Origin: Rhodopseudomonas palustris
GTDB lineage: Bacteria; Pseudomonadota; Alphaproteobacteria; Rhizobiales; Xanthobacteraceae
Reading direction: 5' to 3'
Assembly (NCBI RefSeq): GCF_003591005.1
Contig: NZ_QYYD01000003.1
Coordinates: 248,001 to 312,000, forward strand
DNA: 64,000 nucleotides
Below are positions 33,567-42,157 of the stretch, one piece after another. How positions within the stretch are numbered: position 1 is the stretch's first letter; every line of letters starts with the position of its first letter. The position numbers were made by a program, and so were the translations under genes. The notes below the pieces were generated by a model. It made no database searches, had not been told where the DNA came from, and saw nothing but the letters and a program-made list of their open reading frames with translations.

Positions 33567-34100
33567 ATGACCGCAATCACTTCAGAACAACCCAATCGAC
33601 GCGACGTGCTGTTTCTCGCCACCGGCGCACTCGCTGCGGTCGGCACCGTGTCGGTGGTGTGGCCGTTCGTGGCGCAGCTCAATCCCGACGCCTCGACCAT
33701 CGCGGCGGGCTTCCCGCTCGAAGTCGACCTCGCGCCGATCGCCGAGGGCCAGGTGGTGAAAGTGTTCTGGCGTGGCCAGCCGATCTTCATCAGCCACCGC
33801 ACCCCGAAGGAAATCCAGTCCGCCCAGAGCGCCGACTGGCAGAGCATGCGCGATCCGCAGCCGGATTCCGCGCGGGTCAAAGCCGGCAAGGAGCAGTGGC
33901 TGGTGGTGTCGGCGATCTGCACTCATCTCGGCTGCGTGCCCACCGAACATCAGGGCAATTACGACGGCTGGTTCTGCCAGTGCCACGGCTCGCAATACGA
34001 TTCGTCGGGCCGCATCCGGCTCGGGCCTGCCCCGGCCAATCTGCCGCTGGTCCCGTACAAATTCGCCTCCGATACGCAGATCATCATCGGCGAGACGTGA
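33567..34100 (+). CDS. Rieske iron-sulfur protein, cytochrome bc1 type (stand-alone)
   Basis: This 177-residue Rieske protein has a twin-arginine-type signal and membrane anchor (RRDVLFLATGALAAVGTVSVVWPF) and a 2Fe-2S domain with CTHLGC and CQCHGS as the cluster ligands. Bacterial bc1 Rieske proteins normally read CPCHGS, so Gln replaces Pro here. 'GRIRLGPAPANLPLVPY' is standard. No cytochrome b or c1 gene follows; the next gene is NifX-like. It may be a second, condition-specific Rieske isoform. The symbol petA is not assigned because of the orphan context. Confidence 0.9.
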   Translation: MTAITSEQPNRRDVLFLATGALAAVGTVSVVWPFVAQLNPDASTIAAGFPLEVDLAPIAEGQVVKVFWRGQPIFISHRTPKEIQSAQSADWQSMRDPQPDSARVKAGKEQWLVVSAICTHLGCVPTEHQGNYDGWFCQCHGSQYDSSGRIRLGPAPANLPLVPYKFASDTQIIIGET

Positions 34101-34160
34101 GGCGGCGGCTGTCTGACCTAGTTCGCGCACCCGCGCACCCTTCGGGGCCCTGACTCTCCG

Positions 34161-34240
34161 CGTCATTGCGAGGAGCGAAGCGACGAAGAAATCCAGCCCC
34201 GTGCTCGGCGCTGGATTGCTTCGCTTCGCTCGCAATGACG
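34161..34240. repeat. short palindromic repeat, copy 5 of the CGTCATTGCGAG family
   Basis: An 80-base palindrome separating the Rieske gene from the NifX-like gene; its inner half reads GAAGAAATCCAG where other copies read GAAGCAATCCAG. Confidence 0.8.
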
Positions 34241-34301
34241 ACCTGCGACTCCTCTTCGAGCGAGACGCGGTCCTCCATCCTGCATAAGAAAGCCCTCCAT
34301 C

Positions 34302-34685
34302 ATGCTTATCGCTGTCGCCAGTCAGAATTTCCGCACCGTTACAGGCCATGCCGGCAAGAGCCGCCGCTTTATGGTGTTCGACGCCGCCCACGGCCGCGCG
34401 CCGCGCGAGGTGCAGCGGCTCGATCTGCCGAAGGAGCAGTCGATCCACGAGTTCGACGAGCGCTCCCCGCATCCGCTCGACCGCGTCGAGGCGGTGATCG
34501 CCGGCAGTGCCGGCACCGGCTTCATCGCCCGCATGGCGGCCCGCGGCGTCCGCGCCGTCACCACGGCCGAGACCGACCCGGTCGCCGCCGTGCAAGCCTA
34601 CCTCTCTGGCACCCTGCCGCCGCCAGCGCCGGACGATCACGACGAAGCGGAAGGTTGCGGCTGCAATTGCGGCAAGGCGGAGTAG
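34302..34685 (+). CDS. NifX/NifB-type dinitrogenase cofactor-binding domain protein
   Basis: This 127-residue cytoplasmic protein has the Nitro_FeMo-Co fold signature: 'MLIAVASQNFRTVTGHAGKS' at the start, 'VIAGSAGTGFIARMAARGV' and 'TTAETDPVAAVQAYL'. It ends in a Cys cluster, CGCNCGK, which could bind a metal or Fe-S centre. It is not near nif genes here, so a role in general Fe-S or redox handling is as likely as nitrogenase cofactor work. Confidence 0.8.
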   Translation: MLIAVASQNFRTVTGHAGKSRRFMVFDAAHGRAPREVQRLDLPKEQSIHEFDERSPHPLDRVEAVIAGSAGTGFIARMAARGVRAVTTAETDPVAAVQAYLSGTLPPPAPDDHDEAEGCGCNCGKAE

Positions 34686-34703
34686 CCCACAGGCCTGCGT
34701 TTC

Positions 34704-34820
34704 CGTCATTGCGAGGAGCACCCGGATCGGCGCTTCGCACCGTCCGAGCACAGGCTCCGCGACGAAGCACTCCATGCCGCGAGTGGGGCGCTGGATTGCT
34801 TCGCTTCGCTCGCAATGACG
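34704..34820. repeat. expanded palindromic repeat, copy 6
   Basis: The outer arms (CGTCATTGCGAGGAG / GCTTCGCTCGCAATGACG) match the family, but about 37 extra bases, including GATCGGCGCTTCGCACCGTC, lengthen the left half. Confidence 0.7.
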
Positions 34821-34829
34821 GGGCGGCGC

Positions 34830-35033
34830 TTACGAAAACGCCGTCCCGTCCTTCACGCCCAGTTTCTTGAACACCATCGCCGCCGGACAGAAGCCGGTGA
34901 ACGACGCCTGGATCATGTTGACGCCGGCAAAGGCGGTCAGCAGCAGCCAATAGGGGCTGATCAGCCAGCCGAGCAGCAGGCTCGTCAGCACGACGCAGCC
35001 GGCGAAGGCGAGGACGGCGCGATCCAGGTTCAT
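34830..35033 (-). CDS. DUF2892 (YgaP-like) small membrane protein
   Basis: This 67-residue protein has two hydrophobic segments and the family pattern 'MNLDRAVLAFAGCVVL' ... 'GVNMIQASFTGFCPAAMVFKKLG'. DUF2892 domains form the membrane part of the rhodanese YgaP, and the family Cys in GFCP is kept. It is transcribed divergently from the BigR-like repressor gene, and both promoters overlap one palindrome, so it is probably part of the same persulfide-responsive regulon. Confidence 0.85.
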   Translation of the reverse strand: MNLDRAVLAFAGCVVLTSLLLGWLISPYWLLLTAFAGVNMIQASFTGFCPAAMVFKKLGVKDGTAFS

Positions 35034-35116
35034 GGCGGTGCTCCTTCAGAACGGATTTTTGCAAGACTGATGTTTTCGGACCGAGCGGGCCGCGTCACCG
35101 GCCCGCTATCCGCGCA

Positions 35117-35150
35117 TTGACAATATATTCGTATAATCTTATATACGCAA
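35117..35150. promoter_or_regulatory. overlapping divergent promoters with ArsR/BigR-type operator
   Basis: A plus-strand promoter TTGACA (35117-35122), 17-base spacer, TATATA (35140-35145) overlaps a minus-strand promoter TTGCGT (35150-35145), 17-base spacer, TATATT (35127-35122). The inverted repeat CGTATA (35130-35135) / TATACG (35142-35147) lies within both spacers or -10 boxes. Repressor binding would silence both directions at once. Confidence 0.7.
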
Positions 35151-35152
35151 CT

Positions 35153-35494
35153 ATGAAGATACAGGCCGACCTCATGGAAGCCGCCGCCGATCAGGCCAGC
35201 GAATTGCTGAAGGCGCTGTCGAACCGCCATCGGCTGTTGCTGGTCTGCCAGCTGATCGATGGCGAGCGATCCGTCGGCGAGCTCGCCGAGTTGCTCGGCC
35301 TGCGCGATTCCACCGTGTCCCAGCATCTCGCGCTGCTGCGCAAGGACGGCGTGGTGGCGGCGAGGCGCGACGGCCAGACGATTCACTATTCGATCGCGAG
35401 CGAGCCCGCCCGCGAACTGCTCATCACTTTGTACCGGCTGTATTGCCCGGCCCCGGCGGCTGGGCCAGCCAACAGAAAATCCGCGGGGGTCTGA
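35153..35494 (+). CDS. ArsR-family repressor, BigR/SqrR-like persulfide sensor
   Basis: This is a 113-residue winged-helix repressor. The helix 'DSTVSQHLALLRKDGVV' recognises DNA. Two cysteines, C32 (LLLVCQL) and C98 (LYRLYC), lie 66 residues apart, the same spacing as C41/C107 in SqrR and C42/C108 in BigR, which form a tetrasulfide link and release DNA when persulfides accumulate. The ATG at 35153 would be nearly leaderless from the predicted promoter; ATG 35174 is an alternative. It is followed one base later by the efflux operon. Confidence 0.88.
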   Translation: MKIQADLMEAAADQASELLKALSNRHRLLLVCQLIDGERSVGELAELLGLRDSTVSQHLALLRKDGVVAARRDGQTIHYSIASEPARELLITLYRLYCPAPAAGPANRKSAGV

Positions 35495-35495
35495 G

Positions 35496-36491
35496 ATGAA
35501 GATGCGCGACCTGATCGGCGGCGCCGTCGCCGCCCTGCTGCTCGGCGGAGCCGCGCTCGCGGCCGAACCGGTGCTGACAGTGGCGGAGCGCAAGGTGGCC
35601 GACGAGAAGGCGGTGTTCGCCACGGTCGAAAGTATCAGCGTGGTGCCGGCGCGGGCGCGGATCGGCGGCACGGTGATCGCGCTCAAAGTTCGCGAGGGCG
35701 ACAGCGTCAGCCGCGGCCAGGAGATCGCGACGATCGGCGACGACAAGCTGACGCTGCAGATGAATTCGCTCGACGCCCAGATCCAGGCGCTGCAGGCGCA
35801 GGCCGGGCAGGCGCAGATCGACTACGACCGCACCTCCGGACTGGTCGAACGCGGCACTCTGCCGCGCACCAAGCTCGACGAAGCCCGCACCACGCTCAAC
35901 GTCGCCGACAACAATCTGCGCGCCAAGACCGCCGAGCGCGCGGTGGTGCAGCAGCAGTTCAAGGAAGGTCAGGTGCTGGCGCCGGACGATGGCCGCGTGC
36001 TGAAGAAGATGATCACCGTCGGCTCGGTGGTGCTGCAGGGCGATCCGATCGTCACCGTGGCGCAGCAGCACTACAAGCTGCGGCTGCGGGTGCCGGAGCG
36101 GCACGCGCGTTTCCTCAAGCAGGGCGACCGCATCCGCGTCGACGGCGCCGAGGCCGGCGATGCCGCCGCGAAGTTCGGCACCATTGATCTGGTGTATCCG
36201 CAGATCGAGGACGGCCGTGTCGTGGCCGATGCCACGGTCGAGGGCCTTGGTCAGTACTTCGTCGGCGACCGGCTGCGGGTGTGGATCTCCGGCGGCGAGC
36301 GGCCGGCTTTCGTCATCCCGTCGCGCTACATCCGGACCGAGTTCGGCATTGACTACGTCCGGCTTGGCGCACCGGGACAAACCGTCGCCGTGCCGGTGCA
36401 GCGCGGCCGCGAACATCCCACCCCCGACATGCCGGACGGCCTCGAAATCCTCTCGGGCCTGCGCAACGGCGACAGGCTGGTGCAGCCGTGA
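35496..36491 (+). CDS. RND efflux periplasmic adaptor (membrane fusion protein)
   Basis: This 331-residue adaptor has a signal peptide (to about residue 23, LAAEPV), a biotinyl-lipoyl-like half-domain 'GTVIALKVREGDSVSRGQEIA', an alpha-hairpin (about 85-145, Gln/Ala-rich) and beta-barrel domains. It links the RND pump to an outer-membrane channel. It begins one base after the repressor stop and overlaps the pump gene (GTGA), so the three are one operon. Confidence 0.9.
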   Translation: MKMRDLIGGAVAALLLGGAALAAEPVLTVAERKVADEKAVFATVESISVVPARARIGGTVIALKVREGDSVSRGQEIATIGDDKLTLQMNSLDAQIQALQAQAGQAQIDYDRTSGLVERGTLPRTKLDEARTTLNVADNNLRAKTAERAVVQQQFKEGQVLAPDDGRVLKKMITVGSVVLQGDPIVTVAQQHYKLRLRVPERHARFLKQGDRIRVDGAEAGDAAAKFGTIDLVYPQIEDGRVVADATVEGLGQYFVGDRLRVWISGGERPAFVIPSRYIRTEFGIDYVRLGAPGQTVAVPVQRGREHPTPDMPDGLEILSGLRNGDRLVQP

Positions 36492-39400
36492 ATCTCGGAC
36501 TTTCAGGCCGCCTGACCAAGGCGACCATTCAATCGCCGCTGACGCCGCTGTTTCTGCTCGCCTCGCTGGTGGTCGGGCTGATCGCGCTGGTCGCCATCCC
36601 GCGCGAGGAGGAACCGCAGATCAGCGTGCCGATGGTCGATATCCGCGTCAACGCCGACGGCTTGCGCGGCCCCGACGCGGTCGAGTTGGTGACCAAGCCG
36701 CTCGAAGCGATCGTCAAGGGCATCGACGGCGTCGAGCACGTCTACAGCCAGACCGAAGACGACCGCGTCATGGTCACGGCGCGCTTCCTGGTCGGCACCA
36801 AGGCCGAAGACGCGATCCTGCGCGTGCACGAGAAAATCCGCGCCAACATCGGCGCCATTCCGGTCGGCATCCCCGAGCCGCTGATCGTCGGCCGCGGCAT
36901 CAACGACGTCGCCGTCACGGTGCTGACGCTGTCGCCGAAGCCAGAGGCGGCATCGCGCTGGACCGACAAGGATCTCTATGAGCTCGCCGACAAGCTGCGC
37001 GCCGAGCTGATGAAGGTCGACAGCATCGGGCTGACTTACATCTCGGGCGGCGGCGCGCAGCAGATCCGCGTCGAGCCCGATCCGGAGAAGTTGTCGCTGT
37101 ACGGCGTGACGCTGCAACAGCTCGTCGCCAAGGTGAAGGACGCCAACCGCTCGTTCCTCGCCGGCAGCGTGCGCGACGCCGGCACGATGCGCAGCGTGTC
37201 GGCGGGGCAGACGCTGAGCGGCATTCCGGACATCGGCCTGCTGCTGATCGCGACGCGCGATAATCGGCCGGTCTATGTCAAGGACGTCGCGCAGGTGATC
37301 ATCGGGCCGAATGCCGCCGAGCATCGGGTGTGGACCGACACGCGCGACGGCGGCGGAAAATGGGACCGCGTCCCGGCGGTCAGCCTGGCGCTCGCCAAGC
37401 GCGCCGGCGCCAACGCCGTGGTAGTGTCGCACGACATCCGCGCGCGGCTCGCCACCCTGCAGGGCACGCTGATCCCCAGCGACATCGCTGTCACCACAAC
37501 GCGGGACTACGGCGAGACCGCCAACGAGAAGGCCAACGAGCTGCTGCTGCATCTCGGCATCGCCACGATCTCGATCGTGGTGCTGATCGCGATCGCGATC
37601 GGCTGGCGGGAGGCGGTGGTCACCGCGGTGGTGATCCCGACCACCATCCTGCTCACGCTGTTCGCGGCGAAGCTGATGGGCTACACCATCAACCGCGTCA
37701 GCCTGTTCGCGCTGATCTTCTCGATCGGCATCCTGGTCGACGACGCCATCGTGGTGGTGGAGAACATCGCCCGGCACTGGGGCATGAAGGATGGCCGGCC
37801 GCGGCTGCAGGCTGCGATCGAGGCGGTGGCTGAGGTCGGCAACCCGACAGTGATCGCCACCTTGACGGTGATCGCCGCGCTGCTGCCGATGCTGTTCGTG
37901 TCCGGGCTGATGGGCCCCTATATGGCGCCGATCCCCGCCAATGCCTCGGCCGCGATGCTGTTCTCGTTCTTCGTCGCCATGGTGGTGGCGCCATGGCTGA
38001 TGCTGAAGCTGGCACCGAAGCCCGGCGCAGCCGGGACATCGCACGACGCCCACGACGAAGGCCGGCTCGGCCGGCTGTATCGCCACATCGCGGCGCCGAT
38101 CGTCGCCAGCAGGCGCGCGTCGTGGATCTTTCTGCTCGGCGTCGGCATCGCGACGCTGCTCTCGATGGTGCTGTTCTATACCAAGTCGGTGACCGTCAAG
38201 CTGCTGCCGTTCGACAACAAGAGCGAGATTGCCGTGGTGGTCGATCTGCCCGAAGGTGCGAGCCTCGAAGACACCGAGCGCACGTTGTTCGCTGCCGCGG
38301 ACATCGCCCGCGGCCTGCCGGAAATCACCACCGTGCTGAGCTATGCGGGCACGCCGGCGCCGTTCAATTTCAACGGCCTGGTCCGGCATTACTACTTGCG
38401 TGAGCGGCCCGAACTCGGCGAGCTGCAGGTCAACCTCAAGGAGCGCGGCGATCGCGGCCGCGCCAGCCATGCCATCGCGCTCGATCTGCGCGAGCGGCTG
38501 AAAGCGTTGAACGTGCCGCAGGGCAGTAGCATCAAGGTGGTGGAGGTGCCGCCGGGGCCGCCAGTGCTGGCGACGCTGCTGGCCGAGATCTACGGCCCCG
38601 ACGCCGCGACCCGCCGCGCCGTCGCGCGTGAACTTAGGACCATCTTCACCGACGTGCCATTCATCGTCGATGTCGACGATTCGATCGGCGATCCGCGGCC
38701 GCGGCTGCGGCTGTCGATCGATCAGGATCGGCTGGAGTTCTTCGGCGTCGAACAAAAGGACGTGTACGATACCATTGCGACGCTGTTCGGCGGCACCCAG
38801 GTCGGCTATTCGCATCGCGGCGAGGACCGCAACCCGATCGAGATCGCGGTGCGGCTGCCGAAGCGCGATCTTGCCTGGACCGAGGCGCTCGCTTCCACAC
38901 CGGTGCCGGCCAATACGCTGCCCGGCAGCAAGACGGTGGTCGAGCTCGGCCAACTGGTGAAGGCGACGCGCGAAGCCGGCTCGCCGCTGATCTTCCGCCG
39001 CGATGGCCGCTTCGCCGACATGGTGATGGCCGAACTCGCCGGGAAATTCGAGGCGCCGCTGTACGGCCTGCTCGAGGTCGACAAGCGGATCGAAGCGCAT
39101 GATTGGGGCAAGCTGCCGAAGCCGGCGATCAGCCTGCACGGCCAGCCGACCGACGAGTCCAGGCCGACCGTGCTGTGGGACGGCGAATGGGAAATCACCT
39201 GGGTGACGTTCCGCGACATGGGCGCGGCGTTCGGCGCGGCGATCCTCGGCATCTACGTGCTGGTGGTGGCGCAGTTCAAAAGCTTCCGGCTGCCGCTGGT
39301 GATCCTGACGCCGATCCCGCTGACGCTGATCGGCATCCTGATCGGCCACTGGCTGCTCGGGGCGCCGTTCACCGCGACCTCGATGATCGGCTTCATCGCG

Positions 39401-39712
39401 CTCGCCGGCATCATCGTGCGCAATTCGATCCTGTTGGTCGATTTCATCCGTCACGCCGAGGCTGCGGGCAAGACGATGCGCGAGGTCGTGCTGCAGGCCG
39501 GCGCGGTGCGGTTCAAGCCGATCCTGCTCACCGCGCTGGCGGCGATGATCGGCGCGGCGACGATCCTGCTCGATCCGATCTTCCAGGGTCTGGCAATCTC
39601 GCTGCTGTTTGGCCTCGCGTCATCGACGCTGCTGACCGTGCTGGTGATCCCGGCGATCTACATCGCGCTGCGCGATGGTCCGGTGAAACCGAAGGGGCTG
39701 ACGCCAAAGTGA
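36488..39712 (+). CDS. RND-family efflux pump (HAE1/AcrB-like)
   Basis: This 1074-residue inner-membrane transporter starts at GTG 36488, overlapping the adaptor stop. It has the two-repeat RND layout with 12 membrane segments. The TM4 motif ILVDDAIVVVENI holds the proton-relay aspartates of the drug-type pumps. Large periplasmic loops follow TM1 and TM7. Substrates are unknown; context suggests sulfur species, oxidised thiols or small organics. No TolC-like gene lies in the window. Confidence 0.92.
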   Translation: MNLGLSGRLTKATIQSPLTPLFLLASLVVGLIALVAIPREEEPQISVPMVDIRVNADGLRGPDAVELVTKPLEAIVKGIDGVEHVYSQTEDDRVMVTARFLVGTKAEDAILRVHEKIRANIGAIPVGIPEPLIVGRGINDVAVTVLTLSPKPEAASRWTDKDLYELADKLRAELMKVDSIGLTYISGGGAQQIRVEPDPEKLSLYGVTLQQLVAKVKDANRSFLAGSVRDAGTMRSVSAGQTLSGIPDIGLLLIATRDNRPVYVKDVAQVIIGPNAAEHRVWTDTRDGGGKWDRVPAVSLALAKRAGANAVVVSHDIRARLATLQGTLIPSDIAVTTTRDYGETANEKANELLLHLGIATISIVVLIAIAIGWREAVVTAVVIPTTILLTLFAAKLMGYTINRVSLFALIFSIGILVDDAIVVVENIARHWGMKDGRPRLQAAIEAVAEVGNPTVIATLTVIAALLPMLFVSGLMGPYMAPIPANASAAMLFSFFVAMVVAPWLMLKLAPKPGAAGTSHDAHDEGRLGRLYRHIAAPIVASRRASWIFLLGVGIATLLSMVLFYTKSVTVKLLPFDNKSEIAVVVDLPEGASLEDTERTLFAAADIARGLPEITTVLSYAGTPAPFNFNGLVRHYYLRERPELGELQVNLKERGDRGRASHAIALDLRERLKALNVPQGSSIKVVEVPPGPPVLATLLAEIYGPDAATRRAVARELRTIFTDVPFIVDVDDSIGDPRPRLRLSIDQDRLEFFGVEQKDVYDTIATLFGGTQVGYSHRGEDRNPIEIAVRLPKRDLAWTEALASTPVPANTLPGSKTVVELGQLVKATREAGSPLIFRRDGRFADMVMAELAGKFEAPLYGLLEVDKRIEAHDWGKLPKPAISLHGQPTDESRPTVLWDGEWEITWVTFRDMGAAFGAAILGIYVLVVAQFKSFRLPLVILTPIPLTLIGILIGHWLLGAPFTATSMIGFIALAGIIVRNSILLVDFIRHAEAAGKTMREVVLQAGAVRFKPILLTALAAMIGAATILLDPIFQGLAISLLFGLASSTLLTVLVIPAIYIALRDGPVKPKGLTPK

Positions 39713-39774
39713 TCGCATTTCCGGTCGATCCGGGGCACAACAGGCGCTCCGTAGACGATAATTGGAACCCGACG

Positions 39775-40422
39775 ATGATCACCCGCCGCTCGGCCTTGTT
39801 GACCGCCCTGACATTGCCGCCGGTGCTTGCCACGCGTGCCTTCGCAGCGCCCGCGGTGTCGGCACCCGACGACAACGTGCTGTCGACCGAGGCGGTGCTG
39901 CGCGATCCCGACATTCCGGTCGCGGGCAATCCCGACGGCGATATCACCATCGTCGAATATTCGGATTATCGCTGCCCGTACTGCAAGAAAGTGGCGCCGG
40001 AGCTGATGCAGGTGGTGCAGGACGACGGCAAGGTTCGGCTGGTGCTCAAGGACTGGCCGATCTTCGGCGGCATCTCGGTTGACGCCGCCAAGCTGGTGCT
40101 GGCCGCGAAGTATCAGGGCAAGTTCCTCGAGGCCCACAATGCGCTGATCGGCGCCAGCGCGAAGCTGACCGAGGGCATCATGAACGATGCACTCAGCAAA
40201 GGCGGCGTCGACGTCGCTCGCGCCGGCAAGGATCTCGACACCAACAGGGACGCGATCGCGGCGATTCTCAAGCGCAACGACACGCAGGCCCGCGCCTTCG
40301 GCTTCCAGGGCACCCCCGCCTTCATCATCGGCCGCTTCCGCGTCCCCGGCGTGATTGACGCCGCGATGTTCAAGCAGGCGATCAAAGACGCGCGCGCGGC
40401 GGCCGCGCAGCAGAAGAAGTAA
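39775..40422 (+). CDS. DsbA-family thiol:disulfide oxidoreductase
   Basis: This 215-residue periplasmic protein has a signal peptide (MITRRSALLTALTL ... AFAAPA, possibly Tat-type) and a thioredoxin fold with active site CPYC in YSDYRCPYCKKVAPE and the cis-Pro loop GTPAFIIG. It resembles the DsbA/BdbD-like group. A GTG at 39709 overlapping the pump stop is in frame but would precede the signal by 22 residues. It is the fourth gene of the BigR-like operon, linking persulfide stress to disulfide handling. Confidence 0.88.
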   Translation: MITRRSALLTALTLPPVLATRAFAAPAVSAPDDNVLSTEAVLRDPDIPVAGNPDGDITIVEYSDYRCPYCKKVAPELMQVVQDDGKVRLVLKDWPIFGGISVDAAKLVLAAKYQGKFLEAHNALIGASAKLTEGIMNDALSKGGVDVARAGKDLDTNRDAIAAILKRNDTQARAFGFQGTPAFIIGRFRVPGVIDAAMFKQAIKDARAAAAQQKK

Positions 40423-40441
40423 TCACCCGAAGATCTCTCCC

Positions 40442-40480
40442 CGTCATTGCGAGTCGCTTCGGCTAGTTCGCCACGGCTGG
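40442..40480. repeat. partial CGTCATTGCGAG element
   Basis: Only the left arm (CGTCATTGCGAGTCGCTTCG) of the palindromic family is left; the right arm is absent. Confidence 0.55.
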
Positions 40481-40506
40481 AAGGTGTGTGCTGGTGTCGT
40501 GCTCGC

Positions 40507-40520
40507 TTGATCTGAATCAT
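40507..40520. promoter_or_regulatory. near-consensus FixK/FNR-type site
   Basis: TTGATCTGAATCAT matches TTGAT-N4-ATCAA with one mismatch. A TAATCT at 40543-40548 lies at the distance expected of a class II FNR-type promoter, and the first gene starts at 40579. Confidence 0.65.
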
Positions 40521-40578
40521 CCTCGCATGCGGCGGCGCGCGCTAATCTGAGCCGTCGCACCGCAGCAGGATGACGATC

Positions 40579-40887
40579 ATGCCCTGCAGTCGAAGCGCGG
40601 CCGTCATCGCCGCAATCATGTGGTTGGTCGGATTAGTCGTCGCTGCCGCCGCCGGGCCGTGGCGGGCGGACGAGGGTAATACCCGCGGTTGGATGCTGAT
40701 GTCTCCGCAGGAGCGGATCGAGCACCAGGCGCGGGTGCGCGGCTTCACCGATTACGACGCCTGCGTGGCCTACCGAATGGAGCATCACGCGCTGATGGTG
40801 CAGCGGGCGCGCGAGCGCGGTCTCGCGCTGCCGGGCGAGCATTGGGACTTCTGCAGCCGCCTGAAGCGCGGCGTTGCGCAGGAGTAG
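40579..40887 (+). CDS. small exported hypothetical protein
   Basis: This 102-residue protein has an N-terminal hydrophobic signal or anchor (AAVIAAIMWLVGLVVAAAA) and a polar domain, 'MSPQERIEHQARVRGFTDYDACVAYRMEHH', with two cysteines. ATG 40579 has AGGA eight bases upstream; ATG 40570 overlaps that site and is less likely. It is followed four bases later by the flavocytochrome gene, so it is probably the first gene of that operon. Confidence 0.7.
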   Translation: MPCSRSAAVIAAIMWLVGLVVAAAAGPWRADEGNTRGWMLMSPQERIEHQARVRGFTDYDACVAYRMEHHALMVQRARERGLALPGEHWDFCSRLKRGVAQE

Positions 40888-40891
40888 GGCG

Positions 40892-42157
40892 GTGGCGTCC
40901 GCCTCATCGCGCCTGCAACGCTGGTCGATCCCGCTTCTCACGCTGGCAGTGCCGCTCGGCTTCGTGGTGTGGGCATTTCCGGTCGGGCCGGCGCCGATCC
41001 GTGCGGCCGGCATTGTGGCTGGCTGGCTCGGTTGCGGGCTGCTGCTGGTGAGCCTGCTGCTGATGCTGCGCGAACCGCGGCTCGCCGGCTGGCTCGGCGG
41101 GCTGGAGCGGATGTATCGCTGGCACCATGTCACCGGGGTGTCGGCCTATGTGCTGCTGCTGCTGCATCCGCTCGCGCTCGCGGCGAGCAATTTCGGCGCC
41201 TCGCCGGTAATCGCCTGGCAAACCCTGTCCCCGTCCAGCGAAAGCTGGCCGATCTGGTCGGGCTGGCTCGGCCTGCTGCTGTTGATGGCGGGGCTGGCCG
41301 CCACCTTTCTGCCGGGCATCCGCTACGACATCTGGCGTGCGCTGCACGCGCTGCTCGGCGCCGGCGTGCTGATCGGGCTCGTCCATCTGATCCTGCTCGG
41401 CATCGACGAGCCGGTGCTGCCGATCCTCGCGGCCGCGGCGGCGATCCTGGGCTGGCGCCTGGTGCGCGGCGACCTCGGCCTCGCGGCGCGGCCCTACATC
41501 GTTGCGACGGTGCGCAGCCTCACCGAGCGCTCGGTCGAGGTCGCATTGCGGCCGCTGGCGGAGCCGGCGACGGTGACGCCAGGACAATTCGTGCTGGTCG
41601 CGTTCGGCGATGGGCCGGCTTATCGCGGCTGCGGCGAATTTCATCCGTTCACCGTCAGCTCTTCCGGCAGTGACGGCGAGCTGCATCTTGCCGTCAAGGC
41701 GCTCGGCGATTGTACGCGCCGGATGCTGTCGATCACGCCGGGCGTCGCGGCGAGGGTGATCGGCGGCTTCGGTGGCCTGCTCGGCGAAGCCGAAGCGGCG
41801 CCGCAGCTGTGGATCGCCGGCGGCATTGGCGTCACGCCGTTCGTCGCCATGCTCCACGACCACCCATCGCGCCAACCGGTCCGGCTGCTGTATTTCTACC
41901 GGAGCGAGGGCGATGCGATCTATCTGTCGGAGCTGCGTGCGATGGCGGCGTCCGATCCGCATCTGACGCTGCAGCCGGTCGCGACCGGGGATGAGCTGCC
42001 CGACCTCGGCGGTCTATTGCCGGAAGCCGGCGCACTCATGGACGTCGAGTGCTGCCTTTGCGGCCCGCCGGGTCTGATCGCAGCGGCGCAACAAGCGCTC
42101 GAGGCGCGCGGCGTCACGGCTCGGCACATCCACTCCGAAAACTTTGAGTTCAGATGA
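40892..42157 (+). CDS. ferric-reductase-like membrane flavocytochrome (NAD(P)H:acceptor)
   Basis: This 421-residue protein starts at GTG 40892 after AGGAG. Six or so membrane segments (to about residue 195) carry paired histidines (YRWHHVTG, LLLHPLAL, RALHALLG and GLVHLIL), suggesting two b hemes. The cytoplasmic half is an FNR-like module: HPFTVSS binds FAD, and GGIGVTPF and CLCGPPG bind NAD(P)H. It would move electrons from NAD(P)H across the membrane. The final acceptor is unknown. It overlaps the cytochrome b5-like gene by four bases. Confidence 0.88.
   Translation: MASASSRLQRWSIPLLTLAVPLGFVVWAFPVGPAPIRAAGIVAGWLGCGLLLVSLLLMLREPRLAGWLGGLERMYRWHHVTGVSAYVLLLLHPLALAASNFGASPVIAWQTLSPSSESWPIWSGWLGLLLLMAGLAATFLPGIRYDIWRALHALLGAGVLIGLVHLILLGIDEPVLPILAAAAAILGWRLVRGDLGLAARPYIVATVRSLTERSVEVALRPLAEPATVTPGQFVLVAFGDGPAYRGCGEFHPFTVSSSGSDGELHLAVKALGDCTRRMLSITPGVAARVIGGFGGLLGEAEAAPQLWIAGGIGVTPFVAMLHDHPSRQPVRLLYFYRSEGDAIYLSELRAMAASDPHLTLQPVATGDELPDLGGLLPEAGALMDVECCLCGPPGLIAAAQQALEARGVTARHIHSENFEFR

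Noticed and set aside
33567-34685. A complete cytochrome bc1 or nif operon around the Rieske and NifX-like genes
   Set aside because: No cytochrome b, cytochrome c1 or nif structural gene is present nearby.
36503-39454. A 983-codon minus-strand frame opposite the RND pump
   Set aside because: Composition is typical of antisense frames (His, Arg, Asp, Gln rich) and the plus strand encodes a complete pump.
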